NCBI GenBank assembly: GCA_001584585.1
Contig: LSYV01000002.1
Span: 4,882,332-4,946,331, forward strand
Length of the DNA stretch: 64,000 nt
Direction of reading: 5' to 3'
From: Gonium pectorale
Lineage: Eukaryota > Chlorophyta > Chlorophyceae > Chlamydomonadales > Volvocaceae
The translations under genes were made by a program, and so were the position numbers. Numbering within the stretch: the first letter of the stretch is position 1; every line of letters starts with the position of its first letter. Below the pieces are notes generated by a model. It had not been told where the DNA came from and searched no databases. It worked only from the letters and a program-made list of their open reading frames with translations. Of the stretch, positions 33,193 to 46,680 are shown piece after piece.

Positions 33193-36100
33193 TCATACCG
33201 GCTTGCAAGAGGCGTACTGGCGCAGGAAACGCCTTCGGTTGTCGACCTGATACATTACAGTCATGCCAAGGCCCAGCCCGTGCGCAACCAGCCCCCGCAC
33301 CAGTGACATGGCCAGCGCCAAAACCAGCTGGAAGCAGCTGGCTGGCGCCCATACCACCATTGCAGTCACGGCCGTTTCACCCACCAACGACACCAGCGAC
33401 GCCTGCGCGTACGGCACCACTCGCATCTGCGGGACGGGGACAAGCGACGCGATGGGGTTCAGCGGCCTGCCGGTAACCTCCAGACCAAACTTGGTACGGG
33501 CAAGAGGGGCAAACATGTGCCTTACACGCGGCACGGAGCAACAGCGGCACAGTGGGCAGAGGCACCCCGCAGCAGGTGGGGCCGGCGGTGGTGCAAGACG
33601 CGTGTCGCCGTGACGTACCCACCCACCCACCGAGTATGCGGTAGGGCGCACGAGTGCGGTGAAAATCCAGTCAAGCCGCAGCTGCAGAAGCCGCCGCCAG
33701 CTGTCGGGCACCGGCAGCACCTTGGCAACAAGCAGCAGCATCAACACAGAGCGGAATGCCTCCAGCAGCAGCGTCCCCCGCTCGTGCGTCAGCCGCCGCG
33801 CCGCGGCCCTGTCGATTGGCTTCGTGTCGCAGCCGTCTTGGCCACGCCCCATCGCCCCCGCGCCAGTGCCGGCCAAGCTGCCGGCACTCACTTCGACCCC
33901 GCCGGCGAGCTGCGTACGGCGCGAAGGCGTTCCCGGCTGCCGCCGCTGCGCCTGCGCCGCGCAGACTGCATCCCACGCAGGTGGGCCGAGCAGCAGGACC
34001 AGCCGGCAGGCCAGCAGGATAAGACCGGCGGCGTGTCCGCTGAAAAAGGCCCAGCCCTCCTTGACGGCATGCAGCGCGCAGTAGGCGGTGTAGAGGCCAA
34101 GGAAAAGGTGGTCAGTCGTCCAGGCCCGACGAGCCAGCCACGCCCCGAAGGCGGCCTCCAGGTCCGGCCGTTGGAAGGCAAGCGAGGGGCGCACCAGGTC
34201 GCGCCAATAGCGCAGCGTCGCGGGAGGCACCCATGCATGGCACAGAGAGGCGGCACGGCCCCAGGCGGCGCTCACGCCCAGTCCAATTGCCACGTCCGCG
34301 GCGCGCTGCCAGCGGCCCACTGCCACGGCGCCGCAGGCCATGGCAGCAAACTCGGCCGGCGCAGCTCCGCACCCATGAGGCGGCAGCGCGACCTGCCGCC
34401 ACGCGGCCCTGACCTCGGGCCACCGCAGTTGCGCCAGCGTCCACACGGCCCCGCCAGCCGGGCCGACAGCCAGCAAGTGCAGGGGCGTGAGCCCGTCAGC
34501 GGTGGGCGCGGCCCAGTTCGGCGCCACGCCGCGCGCCTGCAGCCAGCCCGCCAGCGCGGCGAGGGTGGCGAAGGAGCCGCTGCGTGCTGCATGGTGCAAC
34601 AGCGTCATGCCCCCGGGGCACACGTGGGCACCCACCAGCGCAGCAGGCATGCCCAGCCGCTGCTGCAGCTCATCCAGCACCAGCAGGGCGCTGGAATGCA
34701 GCCCCGAGGCAAGCAGGTGCTGCAGCAGGTTGAAAGCCAGACGGCTGCCCAATGACGCGACAGCACAAGAGTGCTCCCGGCGCTGCTGCACGGCCCACTC
34801 CTCAGCATCGCCGTCCGCGCCATCGCCATCACTGACTGCGCACTCACCATCTGCGGCGGTGGTGCGCCGCAGGATGACTGCATAGGTTGCCTTGGGCGCC
34901 GTGGAGGCAGAAGAGGACAGCGACGGGAGCGCCCATGAGACGCAGGGGGCTGCCGCTGCTGAGGAGCGTGTCGGCGCTCCGGCGGCGAGCGCATCCTCGG
35001 CTGCTGCTGCTGCCACGCTTGAGGTGATGTCCAGGAAGGTCCCTAAGTCGCGCAGCACTTGTAGCGCGGAGAGGCTGGATCTCGGGTCGGAGGTCGGCCC
35101 TGCGGCGTGGGCGAGCATCTGCTCCAGCTCAAAGGCCGCCGCGACGCTGGGCACCAGCAGGACGCAGCCCGACGTGGCACTGTGCGCCCCGCCGCGGCAC
35201 AGCTCCAGCTGCACCAGGCCCTGGTGCCGCTGAGGCGCAAAGGCCACCTGGCACTCGACGGCATATCCGGCGCCGCCCTTGGCGCTACCTTTGGGGAATG
35301 ACTTCTCAGTCGCCGCAGCGGACGGGCCTGCCTGGCCGCTGACGTCAGCGGCAACAACGTCCGGGCGCAGCGCATCGCGCGCATGCCGGATGCCAGCACG
35401 GACCCAGCCGTGGTGGGCGCACGAGGGTATTGCGGCAATGGGCAGGAACTGCCCCTGCTGTCGCGCTGTCAGCTGCAGATCCGAGGCTGGCCCGTCGAGA
35501 CGTGGGGCATCGGCCCGGCCCGGCCCGGCTGTGGCGTCATCGACCCAGGCGCACGACACCAGGACCTTGCGTGGCTGGGCGGGCAAGCCGTCGTGGCCCC
35601 AGCCCCCTGCGGTGCAGACAATCTGCGGCCACACACGCACGTCCGGTGGCGTGGCGGGCGGCAACGCCCCCTCCGCCCGCCCGCCCCGCTGGTCCCTGCC
35701 TGGCCCGTCGGCGCCGCTCCCGCTGCCGCTCCTGCTGCTGCTGCCGGTGCTGCTGCTGCAGGCCATGTGCACGAGGCCGACGTCCGACCCGACCTGCACG
35801 GTGAGGGTGCGGCCTGCTAGCAGCCCGTCGCCCCCAACCATGCGCAGCAGGTGCTCGCGAGTGAGCATCGGCAACGCCAGCGCGCCCTGGAGCCCGGCGG
35901 CAGCCTGCGGGTCCAGTGTTCCATGAATCCCCAGGCTGCCCTCAAGCTTCGGAGGCGCGTCCGACTGCGCGGCAACCCCGTACGCCGTCGGCGGCGCGCA
36001 CCTCGCGGCCGTCTGAGCCGCGCCCGGCAGCACCGACGCGGTCATTTGGCGATATCCTAGAACGTCAAAAACCAGCTGGATGCAGCCGCGGCGCATGTAG

Positions 36101-37487
36101 GTGAACAGAACCACGGCAGAGTCCCGCTGGCCATCGAAATGCAGGCCGCTGCCACTGGCACCGCCATCCCAGCCCGCCGGCATGTCCTCGGGTGTGCGGT
36201 CGGGGATCTTGACGCACACGCGGACCTTGCGGGCAGATGACGTGTACCGGCCGCCGCCGCCGCCCTCCGCCGCGTCATCAGCGCCCGCTGCTGTCGACGC
36301 TCCGGCGCCGGCGCTGGAGACCAGGCGACGGGCCAGCTCGTACGCCTCGGTGCCGTCTGTAGCCACACCGCCAGGAGCAGCTGGGCCACCAGAGGCGCCG
36401 AGCCGTTCCACGCGCACCGGCTCCAAGTCCTGCAGGGAGGAACCCGCGGGCCATCAGGTTGTGCGCGCCACCGGGCCAAGTAAAAGTGTGCCTTGCACGC
36501 GTATCTGATGAGCACTGCGGCACAGGGCGCTTCTTTGCGCTTTGGCGCTTCGACCCTACATGTGCCAGGTCGAATGCCGTGGCGCAGTGCAGTGCGGGTG
36601 TTGCATGCGCCGCTACTAGAGCCTTTGCAGTCATGCCCGGGCCGCGCGGGGTAGGCGTACCTTTACGGACGCAGCGGCGATGCGCGAGAGCATTTGGGGA
36701 TTGCTGCAGCACATCATGGAGAAACGGACCGGCGTCTCGGCCGCCAGCACGGCGTAGCTGGCATCGGCCTTGAATGGCGGCGCCTGCGCACCCTGCCACC
36801 AGCGCCCGGCCGGCACGCGGCGGCAGAGCCACTGGGTGACCCCGCGGGCCCGCCACACGTAGGCGCACGTCGCCAGGAAGAGCCTTAACAGTGCGTAGGC
36901 TGCTGCGGTGGGCGCAGGCCGCGTGCCGACCACGAAGGCAGTGGCGGCCCACACTGCGCCGCTACAGGCAACATCCAACACCGCGGCCGGTACCACCATT
37001 GCCGTGGGGAACTGAGGCAAGGGCAGGGAGTATGCGGTTGATTGGATGCAGGTCGTCAAGGGCAGCTGCAGACGGGGCCCCTGCTACCCCGTGTCATGGT
37101 TTGCGGGTCGCGTACCTCCTCGCACGTATAGAAGAACGTCTCTGCAATGACGCGCCAGCCCCACCGCTGGCGCCTCCAGCAGTCCTCGTTAAACCATACG
37201 GCCGTCGCAGGCAGGAACCCCTGGGACAGCAGCTGCGCCACGAGCGCGAGCTTTGGGCCCAGTCGGGCAGCGCAGCAGCAGTACTTTGTGTGCTTGCTCG
37301 TAAGTGCCAAGCACAGAAGCCATGTGCAGTGCGCAACGACTGCGACCGTGAACGCCCAGTCGTTGGCCAGCAGGGCAGCAATGCGCCCCGCTTCTCGCGT
37401 GTCACTCCTCGCCAAGCTCGCGCTTCGAGCCTGAAGGCCAACTAGGAAGCACCCCAGGCCAGCTCTCACGACGTCCAAGGACAGCAT
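33193..37487 (-). CDS. Large multi-pass membrane protein with ankyrin repeats, 1319 aa
   Basis: Three exons on the minus strand, 37487-37116, 37011-36661 and 36429-33193, join in phase 0. The N-terminal 240 residues hold about five hydrophobic segments, for example WAFTVAVVAHCTWLLCLALT and AAAYALLRLFLATCAYVW. A long soluble middle follows, including KVRVCVKIPDRTPEDMPAGW and VVLFTYMRRGCIQLVFDVLG. Two ankyrin-like repeats lie at about 845-910 (GMTLLHHAARSGSFATLAAL and DGLTPLHLLAVGPAGGAVWT). The C-terminal 300 residues carry more hydrophobic helices, such as HLFLGLYTAYCALHAV and AAGLILLACRLVLLLG. I do not recognise a named family. A sensory or channel-like role would be a guess. A possible short intron near 33520-33635 was left in because its splice phase was not convincing. 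Further 5' exons are possible. Confidence 0.7.
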
Positions 37488-38587
37488 GCCGCTGCTCGGC
37501 CCGTCAGGCTCCGCAGGCTGCCCTCGCGCCCTGGCTACTTCACGCTATCCTCACACATGCGCCGAATGCCGCGCAGAAGCCCATCCACGCTAAATGCAGC
37601 CGACGAAGTTAATGGCTGCTTGTATTGCACAAGAGCTTGTCAGTTGCTTGAATTATGCTGGAGCAGCGCAATTCCTAAATGTTGACGGGAAACGGCAGCA
37701 TCACGTTGAGTCTGAGCGCTGGGCAACGTCTGAACCACGAAGGCAAACAAGTGCTAGTGTGTCGGAAAGCGATGAGAAAGGGCAAGGGTGGCTAGAACCT
37801 CCGCACAGTACAGCAGTAAAAATCAATCCCCATTTCTTGCACACCTAGATCTGCTAAAAACGTTATTGCGCATGGCATTAACTGTTTTGATATGGGCGTG
37901 GGTTGGCAGTACTGTATTTAGTAACCCGCCTGCGCAACGCCCCGACTGACCAGTGTGGCTATCTGAGCTGTGTCAGAATTGGTATATCATGCTGTGCATT
38001 AAGAAGTCGCGTGATTTCAGGGTTCTTCACGGGCAGGCGTGCTGGGCAGGCGTTTCTTAGAGTAGAGCTATCTTCCTCGCAAGAAGTTTCGACCTTCTTT
38101 CGCATATTATCGGTACAATGAAGTGTCAGAAGTCAGAAGCGTGTGTGCCACTGTGGAGGCACGTGTGCCATTAGGTTCAGCGCAATACGGCACAATCACA
38201 AGATCGTAACCGGCAACCTCTCTGCTGCACTGTAGTTGCGGCATCGAAACCCTATCGCGTAGGGAGGTCTGTCACACGCGACCAGCCCTTCCGGAGCGCC
38301 CCTAGCTACTGCCAATTGTGGCATAGGGCGCTGCGCACAGCATGCGTCTATACGTATCTGCCTGTGGAAACTGGCGCGACCGCTGGCCTTTGGCCAGCGT
38401 AGCTACCGCACGAAGCGTGAACAAACCTCAATCCGTTGCCACAAACACACGGCCAACCCCACAAACACACAGTGCAGTTTGCATTCTTGCCATGTGAAGG
38501 AGCGCCCAATTGGCCATGCAAATGGCCACCAAAACTTTCCCATCACCCTTCTTGCACCACGACTCCTGTCATATACTACACAATATG
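37488..38587. other. Intergenic, no supported gene
   Basis: This should contain the promoter of the ankyrin membrane protein gene and the end of the transcript from the 913-residue gene. It is markedly more AT-rich than the genes. Short frames only. Confidence 0.5.
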
Positions 38588-38592
38588 TTACA
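38588..38592 (-). terminator. Candidate TGTAA polyadenylation signal of the 913-residue gene
   Basis: TTACA on the plus strand (TGTAA on the minus) lies 74 nt past the stop at 38666. This supports that last exon. Confidence 0.55.
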
Positions 38593-38665
38593 CGGACGCA
38601 AACCTAATACTGGAAGCGCCCGTACATCTGCTCCTCTACGCGGGCCTTCCCTCGCGCTTAGCAGG

Positions 38666-41600
38666 TCAGAGTCGCCCCACCGCGTGCGGCTCGCCGATCT
38701 GCGACAGCACAGGGTCCGGTCGCTGCATCCACTGCAGGCCCAGCTGGAACAGCGTAGCGCGCTGCTCGTGCGTAAGCTGCGTCCGCAGGAGGCCCCGCGA
38801 CTGGGTCTGGTTGCACGGAGACTGCATTAGCTTGCGGGCGCCTGCACGAGGAATGGGAGCGCGGGGCCACGGGGCCTTCACGACTAGGCATGGCGGCATG
38901 CGACATGCGGTCAGGACATCTCACCGGTTGTACACGTACATGCAAATGAGCCGCGTGCAAAACATCGCCGTCCCTTGTGATATGTGTGTGCCTTGGCCCA
39001 CCCACGGCACAGCACCCATGCATGTAACTGGCGCATTTGGCCTTGGGCACCAGGTGCAGGCCTCCATCAACCCCACCCCCGGCGCCAAAGGTAAGTTAAC
39101 CTTCACTGTGCGCCAGTGCCCATTAGTTGCGGACACGCCCCTGCACCCGCACCCGCAGCCCTCTCATTCCTTGCCCAGCCACCCAGCTGCCCGGCCTGTC
39201 CCCGCGCCACCACAAACCCATCCCCGTCGAGACATATAGCTCTGATTCATCGGCGCCACGTGCCCATGCACCACCTGTCCCTATCTCGCGACCCCATACT
39301 ACCAGCCGACCCCGCCCTCCTGCGCACCGGCGGACTTGGCTCCCTTGAGCGTGGCCTGCATGAGCGGGCTGGTGTCGTTGAAGTGCTGCCGCTCGTTGCC
39401 GCGCCGCTGCGGGTGGCGCGTCACTGCCTCGATGGCGGACGGCGTGCTCTGCAGCAGGCTGAGCGCGCGCTCAAGGTAGGCGTGCGGGTCGAACAGCGCG
39501 CGTATTGCGCCATCCATGTCCGCCAGCACCTGCGCCCCCTCGGCCGTGCGCGTCCACTGCGGGTAGAGCGTGCTGAACAGCGTATTGACGCACAGCCGCA
39601 TGGCCAGCAGCAGGATGGGCAGGGTGAAGAACATGCCGCTGCGGCTCTGGCGCAGGACCTTGAAGCGGCCGGCGAAGTCGACGTGCAGCGCGAACAGCCG
39701 CTCCCGCTGCAGCGCCGCCGAGTCGGCGGCGTTGAGGGAGGCGTGGATGGAGCGAGCGGTGTTGGCGGCGGCGGCGAGCGCGAAGGAGGGACTGTGCCGC
39801 AACGCGCGGTCCACGCGCGGCGGCAGGCCAGAGATGGGCGATGCGGGGGCCGTGGTGGGCGCGGAGGTAGCGAGCGAGGTGGCGGAGGAGCCGCGGTGGG
39901 GCGGTGCGTGCCCGCGGCCGTGCCCGTGCCCGTGGGCCGAGGAGCTGCCACCGGAGCGGGTGGCCGGGGCACCGGGCAGGTTGAGCGATCCGAACAGCGA
40001 TCCTGCCGTCCCTCGGCCAGACCCCGAATCGGGTCGGTCGTCAGGCAAAGGTGGCGGGGAGTAGTGTGGAGCAGCCGCGAATGAGACGCGCTGCGCCTCG
40101 GAGTCCAGGGCGGGCTCCGGCGCGGACTCCAGGTGCCGGTTGGCCTGCTGATGGAGCGAGTGCGCCTGGTGATGTTGGGAAGGCCGCTCGCCACCAGCGA
40201 ATGTGCCTCCAGTAGGCGGCGGCGAGGAGCTGCCGCTGCGCGCGCCGTGGGCACCGCCGCCGCCGCCGCCACGCGACGGCCCACCGTGGTGGCTGGAGGG
40301 CGAGCCCTCCCGCGACCTGTGGCGCTGCTCCAGCTTCTGTCGGACGTAGGCCTGGTATCCGAGGTCGTACTTCTGCAGGTTGGTCATCTGCTGCATGCTC
40401 ATGGTGGTGGGCAGCTGCGCGCTGCTGCGGTGGCCCGACGCGGTGCCGCCGCGCAGCCCGCCGCCGCCCAGGCCGATGGCGCTCTCGCCGCTGATGCTGC
40501 CGCCGCGCTGCATCATGCCGCGGTCCTCCAGGGACGACTCTTGGCGGCGGCCCTGTCCCGAGCGCAGGCCATCGCGCGAGGAGAGCCTGCGGGCGCGGAG
40601 GAGGGAGAGCGGGGAGCAGGGAAGGCTGTGAGGCTGCCAAGTTTTCGCCTTGCCCGAGCCCATGCGCGTCGATACCGACTGGCGCAGGTGTCTGCTGGTG
40701 GTCCAAGGAAACCTGTGGCAAAGGCAAGGCCGTGGAGACGGGCGCAGACCGTGGAGACCCACACCAACCGCGGCCACAGCGACCACCCGTGGAGCGGGGG
40801 AGAACGGGTGCGCACGCCATGCAAAGCTCGGGCAGCGGCCTAACGCTGCGGATGGGCCACGGCCCTCGTCATCCTCACATCCCGCACACCGCAGCTTTTC
40901 TCGCCCCATCGGCCGCCGCTACCCTTCAGTGCGCCCCCCCTCCTGCCGTCCCCCCGCGGGGTCTGGCTGCCTCGCCCCGCCCTGCACCTCCTCACCTTGC
41001 CTCCAGGTGCGCTGGGTAGGAGGGGTGCCCGCGGATCAGCTCCTCGTGCAGGAAGTTGACGAGCGTGATGAGCAGCTTCACCATAGGCTCGCTGCTCAGC
41101 TCCTCCTGCGTCCGGGCAAACTCCTCCGGGGTCAGGCGGCCCTTGAGCGCCTCCGGGGCCTGGTGCCGGTGCCAGTCCGCAAGCGCGGCCTCCAGTTGAG
41201 CCTGCACGCGAGCGAGGGTGAGGGGGCGGGGTGGGCACATGGACGGTTACGGCAGGAAGGGCTGCGCCCATCGCAGCACAAGACGCGCCGCGTCGCATTG
41301 CCATGCGAGGTACACCGTTCACACGGGAGCGCAACTCGCCGCCTCCATGCGCGACGCGGCCAAAGCTCAGTCCGCCAAGGCGCCGCCCCCGACTCCCTTG
41401 AAGCAGGTCGACACCGGAGGCCACATGTCAAAGTTCAAAGTCCCCTGTTGATCTTTGGATGCAGCTAGCGCAAAGCATGCTCCTGTGTAAGGGTTGGTTT
41501 CCACAGGCAGGTCGGTAACAGAAACCCCATGACCAGCGATGACCATGTGCTCCAGCTCACTTGACGCCACGTTACGTCCTCTTCCACACAGTTGCGGTTA

Positions 41601-43892
41601 CCCCCGCCGCAGGGCCCACCTGGCCGCCCTCAGCTGCGGCTACATCCCATTCCCGCCCTCATGATGGCCACGGCCCCCCCCCCCGCCCGCCACTCCGCCC
41701 CGCCCCCGTCCCCCGCCCCTCCGCCACGTCGTCGCGCACCACCGTCCGGTCCGTCCGACCGACNNNNNNNNNNNNNNNNNNNNCCGACCCCGGCCCCCCC
41801 CCCCGCCCCCCGCCCCATCCGCCCCCGGCCCCCCTCCCCACCTGCAGTGTGAGCACCACTTCGGGCGTCACCAGCAGCGGCTGCACCAGCTCCTCCATGA
41901 TCTCTAGCCGGGATGCACCAGCCATCCCGCCGCCGCCGCCGCTCTCCCCCGCCGCCGCCGGCGTCGTGCCGGGCCGCATCGTGCCGCTATTACTCCGTGG
42001 CCACGAGCCCGCCCGCCGCCCGCCCGGCCAGGGGCCGCTACCATTGCTGCCTCCTGTGGAAGCCAGCAGACCACTGGCCTCGTGCCGCCCGCCGCTGCCA
42101 ACGCGACCCGACGTGGACGGCATGCTGCCCCAGCCCCCGCCGCCGCCACCACAACCGCCACCCCCCATTCCAGCTCCACTCCCCCCCGTCATGCGGGTGT
42201 CCGCCCTGGCGCCGCCTTCATCCGAGCTCGTCCGCGGGCGAGCTGCTGCGTAGAGGGCGGCCACGTTCTGCCTGGCCAGGTTGACGTCAAGATTGAAGGG
42301 GTGCAGGTAGCGGGATGCCATGTCCAGGAAGTCCGTTCCGCTGGGACCGCGGCCAGGCGCGCCCCCGTGCCCGTGCCCGGGCGGGCCTGCGGCAATGGGG
42401 CTGGCCGGCCCCTTGTTATCGCCCTGCCTGCCGCCGCCGCCGCTGGCTGTGGTGCTGGTGCGGGGGCCGGCTGCGAGCCCCGACGTGGCGCGCTCCGTCT
42501 GGGCTCCCTGTGAGCGGCGGCGGGGCAGGTGAGTACCGCATGGTGGGCGCAGGGGTGGCACAGGCGGGGGCAAGCAGGCCGCGTGCGGTCAGGGATGAAC
42601 TGGTACCTATCGCCTTATCCTGCTCCGCGAGCGTGGAGCCCCTCCCGCCGCAATGCCACGACTGCTACCCGCGCCGCACCTCCTCCGCCGCTGCGCCGTC
42701 CGCCGCCAGCACGCTGTTCCCGATGCCCAGCTGCAGCACCGCCGCGGGGTTGATGAAGACGGGCACCCGGTAGTGGTGCGTGACGGGCGGGACGCTGATG
42801 TGGATCTCATCCTCCACATGGCCCTTGGCCTGCACAGCAGCAGCAAGGACGGTAGTTGCAGCAGGGCAGTGCAAGCCGGGCATGTGGTGGCGTGGTACGT
42901 GACGGATGGATCGTGTGCATCTATCTGCAGGCCGGAACGCCACATGGCTGGGTCGCAGCAAGCAAGCTGGTCGGTCAATTAAGCACCCAAGCGCAAAGGA
43001 GCACAACCCTGCGTCCGGGCGCTGTACTTCATGGGGCCGGCGCCCCCCGGTCGGTGACTCCGGCGCCGGGCGCACGGTGAATCTTGCTAGTCTATATCCG
43101 CGCCGACTTGCGGTGCATTGGCCATGCCCGCGCCCACCACCCAAGCAACTGCAGCCACCACCCTCAGCAGCTCCCGCGCCGTGGCTTCCCACCCTCAGAG
43201 TGGTCTTGATGTGCGACTCCGTGAGCGGCATGTTGCGGTGCACCAGGTCCATGGTGGCCTTGCTGGGCCGCACGCCAACCGACTCCAGGTAGCGGGTGGC
43301 GAACTCACACGACACCAGCTGTGGTAGGATAAGGGCGCGGAAGGAGGCCGGCGTACGCCGCTTTGAAATGCTGTGCACAGGTTAGCGCATGATGGAGCAT
43401 GCAACGTGAACCCGGCCGCGGTGCACTGCCAGGCCCAACCAGGTGGGTTCTTGGCCGACACGGCGCTTCACTGGCCACTCTCGGGCCCAGCAAGTCCCCA
43501 AACCTTTGGGTGCGGCTCGGGTGCGGTGGACGAGCGCGCCCCACCCCGCCTCAACCCAGGCACACACTCCATGACCCAGGTTCTTGATGTGCTGCATTCA
43601 TTTTGAGCTGTATTGCTTAATAGATCTCCTCCCGTCCAGCAGCGCCCATGATGTCCGGGTGCCGGCTTCCATGAAACCACTCCGCCACCCCCCTCCGCCA
43701 CCTGCCCCCATACCCCACCCCCCACGTCTATACCTGCGCGCTCGGCTTAAAGCTCTCTGGGTCCTCCAATGGCCGCAGCTGCAGCTTGAAGATATTGGAC
43801 TGTTCATTGAACTGCGTGCTCGCCGCATCCTCGCGTGGCGTGGAGATGGGGGACAACGCGTTTCCACGCCGGGATCTACGGTGCAGAGACAT
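38666..43892 (-). CDS. Unrecognised protein with one membrane segment, 913 aa
   Basis: Seven exons on the minus strand keep frame: 43892-43734, 43318-43193, 42829-42680, 42507-41842, 41201-40996, 40586-39328 and 38841-38666. The N-terminal part is well ordered (NIFKLQLRPLEDPESFKP, CEFATRYLESVGVRPSKATM, VEDEIHISVPPVTHHYRVPV). A Gly/Ser-rich stretch follows, then a helical block (IMEELVQPLLVTPEVVLTLQ; EPMVKLLITLVNFLHEELIR) and a second long disordered stretch. Next is a conserved-looking region with one hydrophobic helix, GMFFTLPILLLAMRLCVNTL, at about 755-774. The C-terminus is MQRPDPVLSQIGEPHAVGRL. I do not recognise the family. Reading through the donor at 39327 would give an alternative end at 39299, but the downstream exon, its phase and the nearby TGTAA favour the longer model. 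The start ATG is in good context and lies 304 bp from LC8 on the other strand. Confidence 0.72.
41764..41783. other. Assembly gap, 20 N
   Basis: Twenty N inside an intron of the 913-residue gene, in a C-rich tract. CCGAC occurs on both flanks (ACCGAC before, CCGACCCC after), so this too may be a contig overlap. Confidence 0.99.
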
Positions 43893-44472
<580 letters not shown>

Positions 44473-44803
44473 GGAGCTGCAGCGATGGGCGCGGCCTGGG
44501 GACGTGCGCCTGCGCCCGGGGAGGCTCTGGGGAATCCTGAAGGGAGTATAGTTTCTGTACAGTGTATATTATTGGCGTTAGAAGGGAGGTGACCAGAGGC
44601 GGGAGCTTCGATCGCTGCGCGAGGAAGGCTTCTAGAGAGCTTGGCCGGGCAGACTGCTGGGTTCAACCTATGACAATCTGACGCTTATGCTGCATTAGCA
44701 ACGCTGACTGCGATGACTTGCTGACGGACGGTCTGTTTGAAACGCGCGGGTCGCGCTTTGTGTTGGACACGGGGTGGACCCACGATGTTACGCACGAGTG
44801 CCC

Positions 44804-44808
44804 TGTAA
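44804..44808 (+). terminator. Candidate TGTAA polyadenylation signal of LC8
   Basis: TGTAA lies 332 nt downstream of the LC8 stop codon. Confidence 0.45.
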
Positions 44809-45994
44809 CCTGATACGGTGGTTAACGACTGCCTGCGGTGCTTTGCCCCACACACGCCTTGCAACGCGACGATGGGCGGTCTTGGCGACTGCCCGTATGC
44901 CAGTCCTTTGAGGAGCCTCGCGAAGAGCTTATTATCATGCACGCAGCGTCCGTTGGGCCAGGCAAGGTAGTGGCGTAGATTACTCGAAGGACCATGAGCC
45001 AACCATGACGACAGACGTCTTGAGGACAGCTTCCACAACCTGAGCAGCTACAACAGAGAGCGTCTTGCAGCATCTATGACGCGTAAAGGGGTTTGCTCCG
45101 CAGACACGCTAGGTTGCCCGAAGGGCCGGGCACGGGGCCGGGTTCCGCAGGGTTTGACACGGGCACCCAGAGTGAAGCGTGCTTGTGTTTTGCGTCTCCC
45201 GGCGTCTCCATTCGCGTTGGGATTGGGATATTATGGTCTAAGTGACAAACACGCTCGGGTTTTATTTCACCATTCTGGCAAACTAGCACCCCAGGCCCGT
45301 GCTCCGTGCGTGCAGCCTATCAACGTGGGAACGGAGGAACAATGACCATGTTAAAATACGCGTTACAAGCTCACAACACTAACAATACGGCAGCTCTGAT
45401 ATGCGTGCATGATGGGGTGCCTGTGTCAAAAAAGAGAAATCTGCAGAGAAAGAGTCCTCTTGGTCATTCCAGAAACCCAGACCATGACACACTGTAGCAC
45501 TCCCAGCCTGTGTCGTGCAGCTCGTGCACGCTGACCGTCTAACGTGCATGCGGCAGACTCCCCCCCCCCCAGCGTGCAACGCAAGGAGTGCGGTGGAAGC
45601 TGGATAAAGCCGCATGCCAGACAGACTATGCGCTATTAGAAGAACGACTCATCAAAGACGATGCACCTTGAAAACAAATCATTGGCACTGATGGACGCAA
45701 CAATGAACCACTGCAAAGACAACGATGCAGACGAACAACTGACCACCGAAGGGACGGCGCATGGGACGTCTCCCCTGGGACGGCGTAAGAGGAGCAAACG
45801 TCCCTCCTCCTACAGCAATCTCATCCAGGACAACCAGGCCTCAAGTGCTCGCGAGATATGCTACCAGGGATGCTACCGGGTCCTTTCCGTCTGTTTCTCT
45901 CTTGTCCTGGTGGTCAGCGTCTCCTATCCCTTTCTTTTCGTCTTTCTGCCTTCCTGTTCTGTGGTCTTTAGGTGCAGGGTTCCTTCTCTTCTTG

Positions 45995-46037
45995 TGTGTG
46001 CCGTCGGTGTTTGGTCTTGGCCGCCGTGGTGCGCTGT
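45995..46037 (+). repeat. 43-bp dispersed repeat, copy B (inverted relative to 599-641)
   Basis: It matches the reverse complement of 599-641 over 43 positions with two mismatches and no indel. The core is GTCTTGGC-GCCGTGGTGCGC. Confidence 0.8.
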
Positions 46038-46680
46038 AGTTAGGGCAGGGTTTCGGTGGTTCTCATCACGGGAGGGCTGCATGTCCCTCCCGTTGTCTGC
46101 GCCCTTTCTCGCCTCTCCGCCTGTAACCTTTCCACAGAAAAAAAAGGGAACTCGTGCTACGGCCAACAGATCCACAGCTCGAATGGCGGCGGTGATCACC
46201 GGGTCAAGCGCATCTCCGCCTATTCCCAGCTTAGCAGCTCGCACCCGAAACACCGGCCACGTGCCATAAACCGAAATGACTAATGGACTAGTCAGAACGG
46301 GCTGTCTGAAGTCTCACGCCGGCGCTGGCAAAGGCGGAACGCGCCGCTGGTGACAACTCCCATGGCGAACCAACGCTATCAGTATGACCAGATTAACAGC
46401 TACATAAGGAAACATCATTTCCACTACGCTGACTACGGAGAAGTCGGCGTGCTCATTTGGCACGGGACGGTTTATCATCGCCACAATTCGCACAACATCA
46501 TGCTTTCCACGCAAGGCGACTGACAGAGCCGCCTCCACTCCGGTTGGCTGCATAACCGTCCATTCCTCCAGCAGGGCGATGTCGCCGATGGCGGCCGCCT
46601 GCCACCGGCGGCACCGCTTGCCCTGGGCGAGCAGCCGCCTTGGGCGCAAGCAAGGAGCGCAACTTCATAAGGTCCGTAAG

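Noticed and set aside
44685..45038. 117-codon minus-strand frame after LC8
   Set aside because: It overlaps the LC8 3' UTR with its polyadenylation signal and has no recognisable motif.
45661..46269. 202-codon open frame with a hydrophobic stretch
   Set aside because: The hydrophobic part comes from a T-rich tract, the repeat segment 45995-46037 falls inside it, and no family signature is visible.
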